Assembly: GCF_003260125.1 (NCBI RefSeq)
Contig: NZ_QHKO01000001.1
Span: 1 to 64,000 of the forward strand
Length of the DNA stretch: 64,000 nt
From: Lujinxingia litoralis
GTDB taxonomy: Bacteria; Myxococcota_A; Bradymonadia; Bradymonadales; Bradymonadaceae
Reading direction: 5' to 3'
The notes below the pieces were generated by a model that was given only the letters and a program-made list of their open reading frames with translations, was not told the origin of the DNA and did not search any database. Shown piece after piece: positions 8,031 through 14,560 of this stretch (positions within the stretch are counted from its first letter, which is position 1; the number at the start of each line of letters is the position of its first letter). The translations under genes were made by a program, and so were the position numbers.

Positions 8031-10991
8031 TTAGCCTCGTTTCAGGCGAGCGCGCAGCGCCAGGGTCGGGTGCAAGGCCTCCCGTTGGGCGCCATCGGCG
8101 ATCTGGTGCCGGCAGGACGTCCCCGGCGCGATCATCACCTGCTCGGCGCCCATCTCGCGCACCCGCGGCAAGAGCACCAGCTCGCCGACCTTCATCGACA
8201 CCTCGTAGTGCTCGGCCTCGTAACCAAACGAGCCTGCCATGCCGCAGCACCCGGTGCGCAGTGTCTCCACCTCGTAGCCCGCCAGCCCCAGCGCCACTTC
8301 GGTCGCCGTCGTCCCGCAGATGGCCTTCTGGTGGCAGTGCCCATGCAAGAGCGCCGACTGCGGGCGACTCGTCTCAAAGAGCCCCTGAGGCCAGCGCCCG
8401 GCATCGACCTCCGCGGCGATGAACTCCTCAAAGAGGAGCGCGCGACTGGCAAGGTTGTCGGCCAGCGCCCGCCAGCGCTCACTCACCAGGTCCGGCAGCT
8501 CATCGCGAAAGGTCAGGAGGGCACTGGGCTCCAGGCCCACCACCCGGCGTTCGGGATACGCCTGGAGATCGGCCTCTACGCTCTCCAGCCCCGTCTCCAT
8601 CAGCTCGCGAGCGTGGCGCACCATCCCCTTGGAGAGGTAGGTGCGCCCGTCGTCACGCATCCCAAAACGCTCCACCCGATAGCCCGCCGCCTCCAGCACC
8701 TCGACGGCGGCCAGCCCCACCTCGGGCTCGCTAAAGTCGGTGAAGGGGTCCACATAGAGCCAGACCGTCTCGTTCTGGGCGCGGGCATCGGGGCCGGAAA
8801 GCCGCCCGTCCTTGCGGGCCCGCCGCAGCGCCGCATCAAAGCTGCGCGCCGCCATCATCGGCATCTGACGCTGCGGTGAGAGCTTAAAGAACGCGTTAAA
8901 GAGCGCGCGGGTCAGAGCAAAGCTGAGCATGAAGTTCGCAAGCCAGGGCACCAGCGCCCCGAGCTTGCTTAAGCGACCGTAGTGCCCAAAGAGCAGCGCC
9001 CGTGCCGGTGTGCCCTGACGATCGTAGCGCTGCTGCAGAAACTCCGCCTTCATCTTGGCCATGTCCACATTGGCCGGACACTCGCTCTTGCATCCCTTGC
9101 ACGAGAGGCAAAGATCGAGGGCCTCAGCCAGCGCATCGCTCTCAAAGGCGGCCTCCGGCTCGTCGCCGGTCAGCAGCGTACGAAAGACATTGGCACGCCC
9201 GCGCGTGGTGTCTTTCTCGTCGCGAGTGGCCATGTAGCTGGGGCACATCGTCCCCCCGGCCTCGGGAGCCTTGCGGCATACCCCGGCGCCGTTACAAAGC
9301 TCAGTGGCACGCACCAACCCACGCTCGGCCTCCCACTTAAAGTAGGTGCGCAGCTCCGGGGTGGGCTTACCCGGCACAAAACGAAAATCGGCGTCAATAG
9401 GTCGCGGATCGACAATATTGCGCGGATTGAAAATCCCCTGAGGATCAAAGCCCTCTTTCACCTGACGATGCAGCGCCATGATCTCGGGTCCGTAAAAGCG
9501 CTCCAAAAGTGGCGAGCGCACCCGGCCATCGCCGTGCTCCCCGCTGATGGCGCCGCGGTAGCGGCGCACCAGGTCGGCCACATCCTCAGCGATGCCCTTA
9601 AAGCGGCGCACATCCTCCGGGTCTTTCAGGTTGAGTTCCGGGCGCAGGTGCAACTCCCCCACCGAGGCGTGCGCGTAATAGACACAGGCGGTGTTGTAAG
9701 CGTCCATAATCCCGGCGAAGTCGCGCACGTAATCAGGAAGCACATCCACCGCCACCGCGGTATCCTCCACCACGGTGACCGGCTTCACATCACCCTCAAT
9801 TCCCATGAGCAGCCCGAGCCCGGCCTTTCGCAGCTCCCAGACCGCCTTGTCCTGCGGGGCCCGCAACACCGGATAGGCGTAGCCCATATCCAGCGAGCGG
9901 AACTCGGCGATCAACCGGTGGCAGGCCTCTTCCAGCGCCTGGTGGCTCTCCCGATAAAACTCCACCACCAGCACCGCGTCCGGATCCCCCTCGACCCAGA
10001 AGCGATTCTTGGACTGCTCGATGTTCTGCTTCGTCTGTTCGAGCACCCGACGGTCAATCAGCTCCACGGCGGCCGGGTCGTGCTTGACCGCCACGACGGT
10101 CGCCCGCAACGACGCCTCCAGCGAATCGAAGTGCACGCAGACCACGCACTTCTCCACGGGCCTCTCCACCAGATTGAGCCGGGCCTCGGTGACCAGCCCC
10201 AGGGTCCCCTCGGTGCCGCATAAGAAGCGCGCCAGCGAGAAGTCCTCGCCATCTTCGGTATAGGGGGCCCGCCAGAGGATGTCGTCCAGGGGGTAGCCGG
10301 TATTTCGGCGCACCACGTCGCGGCGCGGATAGCGCTCCTCAATCAACTCGCCATGCTCGCGTACCACCCGATCGAGCACCCGCAACGCCTCGCCAAGACG
10401 ATCGCTCTGGTGCATCCGATCCCGCAGCCCTTCGGGCGACCAGGCCCCCACGCGCTCAAAACTCGCGTCGGCGAACACCACCCCCAGCTCCAGGACGTGA
10501 GCCATGGTGTTGCCGTACAAGATCGAGTGGCTGCCGCAGGAGTTGTTGCCGATCATCCCACCGATCATGCACCGGTTCGAGGTCGAGGTATCCGGACCAA
10601 AGAAGAGCCCATGCGGCGCCAGGTAACGGTTGAGTTCGTCGAGCACCACGCCGGGCTGAACCCGCACCCACTTCTCCTCGACGTTCAGCTCCAGGATCTG
10701 GTTCATGTGGCGACCCACATCGACCACCAACCCCTCCCCCACACATTGCCCGGCCAGGCTGGTCCCGGCGGCCCGTGGAATCAATCCCAGACCGAGGGCA
10801 TCGGCCGTGCGTACGATCGCCTGCACGTCTTCGACCGTGCGCGGAAAGACCACCCCCACCGGCTCGGACTGATAGACCGAGGCGTCCTGGGCATAGAGCG
10901 AGCGGTGAAGGTCATCGAGCCGAAGCTCGCCTTCGAGCTCGCCGGCCAACTGCTCCAGCGTATCCGTCGCGCGGGTCACATCGATCGCCAT
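8031..10991 (-). CDS. FAD-linked oxidase / Fe-S oxidoreductase, YdiJ-like D-2-hydroxyacid dehydrogenase
   Basis: A 986-residue fused enzyme. The start MAIDVTRATD at 10991 has AGGAG 5-9 nt upstream; the open frame continues upstream but without support. The N-terminal half is a PCMH-type FAD-binding domain (PRAAGTSLAGQ, MIGNNSCGSHS) followed by the FAD-oxidase C-terminal domain. The C-terminal half has a ferredoxin-like Cys set (CNGAGVC...GTMCPSYMATRDEKDTTRGRANV split over about 640-690; CLSCKGCKSECP) and a CCG-type domain (HCHQKA, CCGMAGSFGYE). This order matches E. coli YdiJ, a D-2-hydroxyglutarate dehydrogenase, and related D-lactate dehydrogenases. It passes electrons from a 2-hydroxyacid through FAD and Fe-S clusters. 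The stop is 20 nt from the convergent NHL gene. Confidence 0.88.
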   Translation of the reverse strand: MAIDVTRATDTLEQLAGELEGELRLDDLHRSLYAQDASVYQSEPVGVVFPRTVEDVQAIVRTADALGLGLIPRAAGTSLAGQCVGEGLVVDVGRHMNQILELNVEEKWVRVQPGVVLDELNRYLAPHGLFFGPDTSTSNRCMIGGMIGNNSCGSHSILYGNTMAHVLELGVVFADASFERVGAWSPEGLRDRMHQSDRLGEALRVLDRVVREHGELIEERYPRRDVVRRNTGYPLDDILWRAPYTEDGEDFSLARFLCGTEGTLGLVTEARLNLVERPVEKCVVCVHFDSLEASLRATVVAVKHDPAAVELIDRRVLEQTKQNIEQSKNRFWVEGDPDAVLVVEFYRESHQALEEACHRLIAEFRSLDMGYAYPVLRAPQDKAVWELRKAGLGLLMGIEGDVKPVTVVEDTAVAVDVLPDYVRDFAGIMDAYNTACVYYAHASVGELHLRPELNLKDPEDVRRFKGIAEDVADLVRRYRGAISGEHGDGRVRSPLLERFYGPEIMALHRQVKEGFDPQGIFNPRNIVDPRPIDADFRFVPGKPTPELRTYFKWEAERGLVRATELCNGAGVCRKAPEAGGTMCPSYMATRDEKDTTRGRANVFRTLLTGDEPEAAFESDALAEALDLCLSCKGCKSECPANVDMAKMKAEFLQQRYDRQGTPARALLFGHYGRLSKLGALVPWLANFMLSFALTRALFNAFFKLSPQRQMPMMAARSFDAALRRARKDGRLSGPDARAQNETVWLYVDPFTDFSEPEVGLAAVEVLEAAGYRVERFGMRDDGRTYLSKGMVRHARELMETGLESVEADLQAYPERRVVGLEPSALLTFRDELPDLVSERWRALADNLASRALLFEEFIAAEVDAGRWPQGLFETSRPQSALLHGHCHQKAICGTTATEVALGLAGYEVETLRTGCCGMAGSFGYEAEHYEVSMKVGELVLLPRVREMGAEQVMIAPGTSCRHQIADGAQREALHPTLALRARLKRG

Positions 10992-11040
10992 CGGTTCTCC
11001 TGAGCGCCTTATCAAGGGAGGTGGCGCAACCTCACAGACC

Positions 11041-11078
11041 AAAAAAAAAAGAGCCCACGATGCATTCATCGCGGGCTC
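11041..11078 (-). terminator. Rho-independent terminator after rpsF-rplI
   Basis: On the minus strand a 12-position stem with one mismatch (GAGCCC-CGATG arms at 11051-11062 and 11067-11078, 4-nt loop) is followed by a run of ten U (11041-11050). It lies 32 nt after the rplI stop. Confidence 0.9.
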
Positions 11079-11109
11079 TATATCGCTTATGCCCGAAGGC
11101 AAAGCCACC

Positions 11110-11553
11110 TTACATCGCCACAACCCACAGAACAACGTGGGCGTAGACGCCGCTGGCGAGCTTGACCGGCACCTTGTAGATGCCCAGCTCGTCGATGCCG
11201 CGGCCAACTTCGATGAAGCGATGCTCCAGCTCGAAGCCTTCCTGCTTGAGCACGTCGGCGATCTCACGCGAGGTCACCGAGCCGTAGAGCGCATCGCCCT
11301 CGGCCACGCGCTTGGGAATGGTGATGCTCACGCCGTCGAGCTTGGCCTGAACACCCATGGCTTCTTCGCGCTCACGCTCTTTGCGCAGCTCGATCTGGCG
11401 CTTCTTGTGCTCCAGCGCCTTCTTTTCAGTGGCGCTGGCCGGAAGGGCCATACCTTTGGGAATGAGGAAGTTCCGGCCGTAGCCCGGAGCAACCTTTACG
11501 ATCTCACCCATCTCGCCGAGATTGGGCACATCTTCGGTCAGAATGACTTCCAT
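11110..11553 (-). CDS. rplI: 50S ribosomal protein L9
   Basis: A 147-residue protein of normal L9 length. The N-terminal RNA-binding domain begins MEVILTEDVPNLGEMGEIV with the conserved KVAPGYGRNFLIPKGMA segment, then the long connecting helix (Lys/Glu-rich, about 40-75) and the C-terminal domain (LYGSVTSREIADVL). It binds 23S rRNA domain V near the L1 stalk. It follows rpsF by 11 nt with an AGGAGG site in the gap, so the two form an operon. A strong terminator follows. Confidence 0.97.
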   Translation of the reverse strand: MEVILTEDVPNLGEMGEIVKVAPGYGRNFLIPKGMALPASATEKKALEHKKRQIELRKEREREEAMGVQAKLDGVSITIPKRVAEGDALYGSVTSREIADVLKQEGFELEHRFIEVGRGIDELGIYKVPVKLASGVYAHVVLWVVAM

Positions 11554-11564
11554 CTCACAGCCTC

Positions 11565-11966
11565 CTATTCGTCGTCGTCCTGAGCCGGGATGACCTCTTC
11601 GACCTCTTCCTCTTCGGGGCGCGCCAGGCGCTCCTCAGCGATGAGATCGTCTTCCAGCTTGACGGTCAAAAACTTCAACACGGAGTCGATGAGCTTCAGG
11701 TTGCGCTCGATTTCCGCAACCGTGTTCCCGCCGACCATGTAGCGGTAGTACTGGTAGTTGCCCCGCTCAAAGCGGCGCGACTCCGACTTGTCGTGGATCT
11801 CGTAGGCGAGCTTGCGCTGGCCCCAGTCGTCGAACTTGAGCAGGTGACCGCCCTCGTTCTCAATGATCCCTTCGACGCGCTCACGCAGACGAGCGAATTC
11901 CTCTTCGCCGGCGTCGGGGCGCACGATGTAGATCGTTTCGTACTCGCGTAGTCTCTCTACAGCCAT
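11565..11966 (-). CDS. rpsF: 30S ribosomal protein S6
   Basis: A 133-residue protein; the start MAVERLREYETIYIVRP at 11966 has GAGAGG 7 nt upstream, and the frame extends upstream without support. It contains the S6 core (EYETIYIVRPD, LLKFDDWGQRKLAYEI, GNYQYYRYMV) and an acidic tail (EEEEVEEVIPAQDDDE), a common S6 feature that in some bacteria is modified by glutamylation. S6 binds S18 on the 30S platform. In most bacteria rpsR (S18) lies between rpsF and rplI; here it does not, and only 11 nt separate the two. Confidence 0.97.
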   Translation of the reverse strand: MAVERLREYETIYIVRPDAGEEEFARLRERVEGIIENEGGHLLKFDDWGQRKLAYEIHDKSESRRFERGNYQYYRYMVGGNTVAEIERNLKLIDSVLKFLTVKLEDDLIAEERLARPEEEEVEEVIPAQDDDE

Positions 11967-12070
11967 GAAATAACCTCTCGGGTAAAGCCCCGCCTCAACA
12001 GGTACGGAGCGAGGTTCGTGCCGGCCTTTTACTAAGGCGCGACGCAATCCTGGTTAAACTCAAAAAAGCC

Positions 12071-12298
12071 TCAGGCCAGCTCTTCACTACCATCATCATC
12101 GGTATGGTGAGCCAGCTCATCGCTTACTTCTTCGCCCCCATCGTCATCGGTGTGATGAGCAAACGCAGCGTCGATCTCTTCGCTGCCGTCATCGTCGGTG
12201 TGGTGCGCCATCGCCGTCGAACTAAAGCCAAGCGCGGCGAAGAGCACCAGTGCGGCCGAGGTAAGGCGAAGGCTTTTGAATTGCATCCACATCATCAT
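12071..12298 (-). CDS. Small secreted protein with three HHTDDDG repeats
   Basis: About 75 residues. Four consecutive potential starts (GTG at 12301, ATGs at 12298, 12295 and 12292) and a further ATG two codons on lie just after AGGAG (on the minus strand), so the exact start is uncertain. The N terminus is a signal peptide (SLRLTSAALVLFAALGFSSTAMA) with an AMA cleavage site. The mature part is nearly only three copies of A-H-H-T-D-D-D-G-(S/G)-E-E at about residues 32-42, 47-57 and 64-74. Such His/Asp units suggest metal binding or a surface repeat, but no family is recognised. It lies upstream of rpsF, 104 nt away, and is followed by a short run of U that could help termination. Confidence 0.7.
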   Translation of the reverse strand: MMMWMQFKSLRLTSAALVLFAALGFSSTAMAHHTDDDGSEEIDAAFAHHTDDDGGEEVSDELAHHTDDDGSEELA

Positions 12299-12397
12299 CA
12301 CACTCCTAATCGGGGCACATCAGGCGTGCCCGTTCGGGGGGTGGAACCCATACACCCGACCGCCAGGATTTGCCAGCAGAAATTAACGAAGCCCGCC

Positions 12398-12964
12398 TCA
12401 ACGGCCATGAAAGCGGTTCTGAGCGGCGGCAACGCCCTCCGAGAGGATCGTCTCCACGGCGTCGCAGGCATCGTCGAGCATGCGCTCCACCGCCGGAGTT
12501 TCATCGGGACGAAAACGCCCCAGCACGTGATTCGTCACGTCCCCGTGCTCTGGACGACCGATTCCCAGGCGCACGCGCAAAAACTCCCGGGTGCCGGTTT
12601 TAGCGACAATGTCTCGAAGGCCGTTGTGGCCACCGTGGCCACCGCCCTCCTTGATCTTCATCTGCCCCAGCTCCACATCGAGCTCATCGTGAAGCACGAT
12701 CAGGCTAACGGGCTCCACGTTGAAGAACTTCATCGCCGGAGCCACCGACTTGCCCGAGAGGTTCATGAACGTCAGCGGCTTCAAAAGCGCGACATCCACC
12801 CCGCAGATGATCCCCGTGGTATAGACCCCGTGAAACTTCGACTGCGTCACCGTCAGGCGATAGCGCTCCGCCAGCCGGTTGACCGCGGCAAAGCCGATAT
12901 TATGGCGCGTACCTTCGTATTTAGGCCCCGGGTTACCCAGACCCACGATCAGCGTACGACTCAC
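12398..12964 (-). CDS. pth: Peptidyl-tRNA hydrolase
   Basis: A 188-residue enzyme that recycles stalled peptidyl-tRNA by cleaving the ester bond. I chose the GTG at 12964 (GTG-AGT-CGT) because AGGAGG lies 5 nt upstream and it puts the conserved TLIVGLGNPGPKYEGTRHNIGF at the terminus, as in the family; an ATG at 13009 would add 15 residues with a poorer site. Catalytic His lies in TRHNIGF. Other signatures are LLKPLTFMNLSGKSV, VLHDELDVELGQMKIK and GGGHGGHNGLRDI. Length is normal. It lies downstream of rplY, but a terminator-like hairpin separates them. Confidence 0.95.
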   Translation of the reverse strand: MSRTLIVGLGNPGPKYEGTRHNIGFAAVNRLAERYRLTVTQSKFHGVYTTGIICGVDVALLKPLTFMNLSGKSVAPAMKFFNVEPVSLIVLHDELDVELGQMKIKEGGGHGGHNGLRDIVAKTGTREFLRVRLGIGRPEHGDVTNHVLGRFRPDETPAVERMLDDACDAVETILSEGVAAAQNRFHGR

Positions 12965-13033
12965 CCTCTCCTCCTTCGGAGCGAACATGCGGCGAAATAC
13001 ATCCAACACTTCTGCCTCCGGGGACCAAAACCC

Positions 13034-13068
13034 AAAAGACCGACGGCGACAGGCGCCCTCGGTCTTTT
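13034..13068 (-). terminator. Terminator between rplY and pth
   Basis: The minus strand carries a 10-bp perfect stem (AAAAGACCGA with TCGGTCTTTT) around a 15-nt GC-rich loop, ending in UUUU then GGGUUUU. It starts 29 nt after the rplY stop, so it probably attenuates read-through into pth. Confidence 0.65.
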
Positions 13069-13096
13069 GAATATTCGGTCATACTTACGCTGTAGC

Positions 13097-13720
13097 TCAG
13101 CTGGCCTTCTTGGCCTTCTTCGCCTTGGCGTCCTCTTCTTTGGTGACTTTCTTGCGCGGCATCTGGATGCGAATCAGCGCGTAGTCCATCTTGAACGCCG
13201 GCTCAACGCCTTCCGGATAGCTCAGCTCACCGGCCATGATCGCCCCTTCGGGAGCCAGCTCGGTGACGTCGATCACGATGGCCTCGGGAATATCGCCGGG
13301 GCGCGCCGCAACTTTGACGTCGGGCTGAATGATACGCAGGCGACCGCCCATACGCACGCCCTTGGCGCGGCCGGTAGGCTCGATCGGAACCTTGACTTCA
13401 ACCGGAACATCCATATCGACGGCGACCAGGTCGGCGTGAATCACCACGCGACGAATCGGGTCGAACTGATAATCGCGCAGCATCACGTTTTCGATGGTGG
13501 TGCCGTTATCGAGCGCGATATTGAACACCGAGTTGATCTGGAGCTTCGTGTCCATGATCTTGTCGAACTCGGCCGGGTCCATCGCCAGCGAGACGTTATC
13601 GGTGGTCGACCCGTAGCAGATCGCCGGAATCAGACCTTGCGCGCGCAATTTGCGAGCAACGCCCTTCCCGGACTCCGCGCGAACCGTCGCGTTCAGCGTG
13701 GGGTTATTCTTCGAAGCCAT
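13097..13720 (-). CDS. rplY: 50S ribosomal protein L25 (long Ctc/TL5 form)
   Basis: A 207-residue protein, the long two-domain form. The start MASKNNPTLNATVR at 13720 has GGAGG 6 nt upstream. The N-terminal L25 domain (GKGVARKLRAQGLIPAICYG, FDPIRRVVIHADLVAVD) binds 5S rRNA; the C-terminal TL5 domain (about 95-185, VKVPIEPTGRAKGVRMGG) follows, then a Lys/Ala tail. L25 assists 50S assembly at the central protuberance. The tRNA-Gln gene lies upstream. Confidence 0.95.
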   Translation of the reverse strand: MASKNNPTLNATVRAESGKGVARKLRAQGLIPAICYGSTTDNVSLAMDPAEFDKIMDTKLQINSVFNIALDNGTTIENVMLRDYQFDPIRRVVIHADLVAVDMDVPVEVKVPIEPTGRAKGVRMGGRLRIIQPDVKVAARPGDIPEAIVIDVTELAPEGAIMAGELSYPEGVEPAFKMDYALIRIQMPRKKVTKEEDAKAKKAKKAS

Positions 13721-13934
13721 GACATCCTCCAATGATCCCCTGGACGTGCTGGCATCTTGTTCACCAGCGCGAGGGCGCGATTGATGCGTAGTCGGCCAGG
13801 TATGCCGCTCGCGTTTCGAAAAAAAACCGCGCCGACCTCTCAGTTAAACTCGCCAGAGAGGCCCAGCGCGATTGTCGTCCTCATGCAGCTCAACGGGCAA
13901 ACTCAGACAACGAGTAGCAGGAGCTGATGTGAAG

Positions 13935-14006
13935 CTGGGGTGCTAGGATTCGAACCTAGGAATGCCTGGACCAAAACCAGGTGCCTTACCACTTGGCTAC
14001 ACCCCA
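13935..14006 (-). tRNA. tRNA-Gln(UUG)
   Basis: A 72-nt cloverleaf. The acceptor stem is TGGGGTG (14006-14000) paired with CACCCCA (13942-13936), with discriminator G at 13935. The anticodon arm is CCTGG-TTTTGGT-CCAGG with anticodon TTG. The T arm contains GGTTCGAATCC. CCA is not encoded. Confidence 0.97.
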
Positions 14007-14067
14007 AGGAGTGGCTATTGAAACCACTGTCGGGCGGTGAAGTGTTACTCCGTCCCGATGGGCAGCT

Positions 14068-14096
14068 TAAGTAACACCGCCCCCCCACCCTGTCAA
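14068..14096 (-). promoter_or_regulatory. Sigma-70 promoter of tRNA-Gln
   Basis: On the minus strand TTGACA (14096-14091), a 17-nt G-rich spacer and TACTTA (14073-14068). Transcription would begin about 14061, leaving a leader of about 55 nt before the tRNA. Confidence 0.6.
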
Positions 14097-14475
14097 CAGG
14101 TTCTCCAAAAAAATCTCATAATGTTTTCGGGTGCACGTACGTCGCCCACTGCGCCGCGAATTCATATCGCGAGGCGCGGGCCGCTCGCTGCTCCTGAGGG
14201 CCTCCAACGAGCCTGGGAGGCTACGTCGCACGGAGTATCCCCCACCTCGTGCTCTTCATCTTCTAGCCGCCTCCCGGGCCGTCTACTCTTCATCGCCCAC
14301 AGAAGTTCAGCTCACCTGAAACGCCCGCGCGCGCATGGCTTCCTCTCCTCTCTCAGAAGCATCCCTCTCTCGGCGAATGTAGCCTGCCGCCACCATGGCC
14401 CCCGTGCGGCTCCGACGAAGCGTGAACCCCACACACTGCCCGGGTCCTCGGCGATGTTCCGACACGCTCTCCAAC
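14097..14475. other. Intergenic stretch without a supported gene
   Basis: Short open frames here (such as those at 14131-14319 and 14312-14536) have no good start site and Ser/Arg/Pro-rich antisense-like composition. I see no RNA gene or repeat in it. Confidence 0.5.
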
Positions 14476-14506
14476 AAAAAAACCCGCGGGTGTTAGCCCG
14501 CGGGTT
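14476..14506 (-). terminator. Terminator of the large Cys-rich lipoprotein gene
   Basis: Minus-strand stem AACCCGCGGG / CCCGCGGGTT with a 6-nt loop followed by U7 with one extension, 55 nt after the stop codon. Confidence 0.9.
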
Positions 14507-14560
14507 CTTTACGTACGCGATGCCATCTCCGGGCACGTGCTGCCCGGAGATGCTCAGGCC

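Noticed and set aside
12104..13735. 543-residue plus-strand open frame
   Set aside because: It is antisense to pth and rplY, which are certain, and arises from GC-rich third codon positions.
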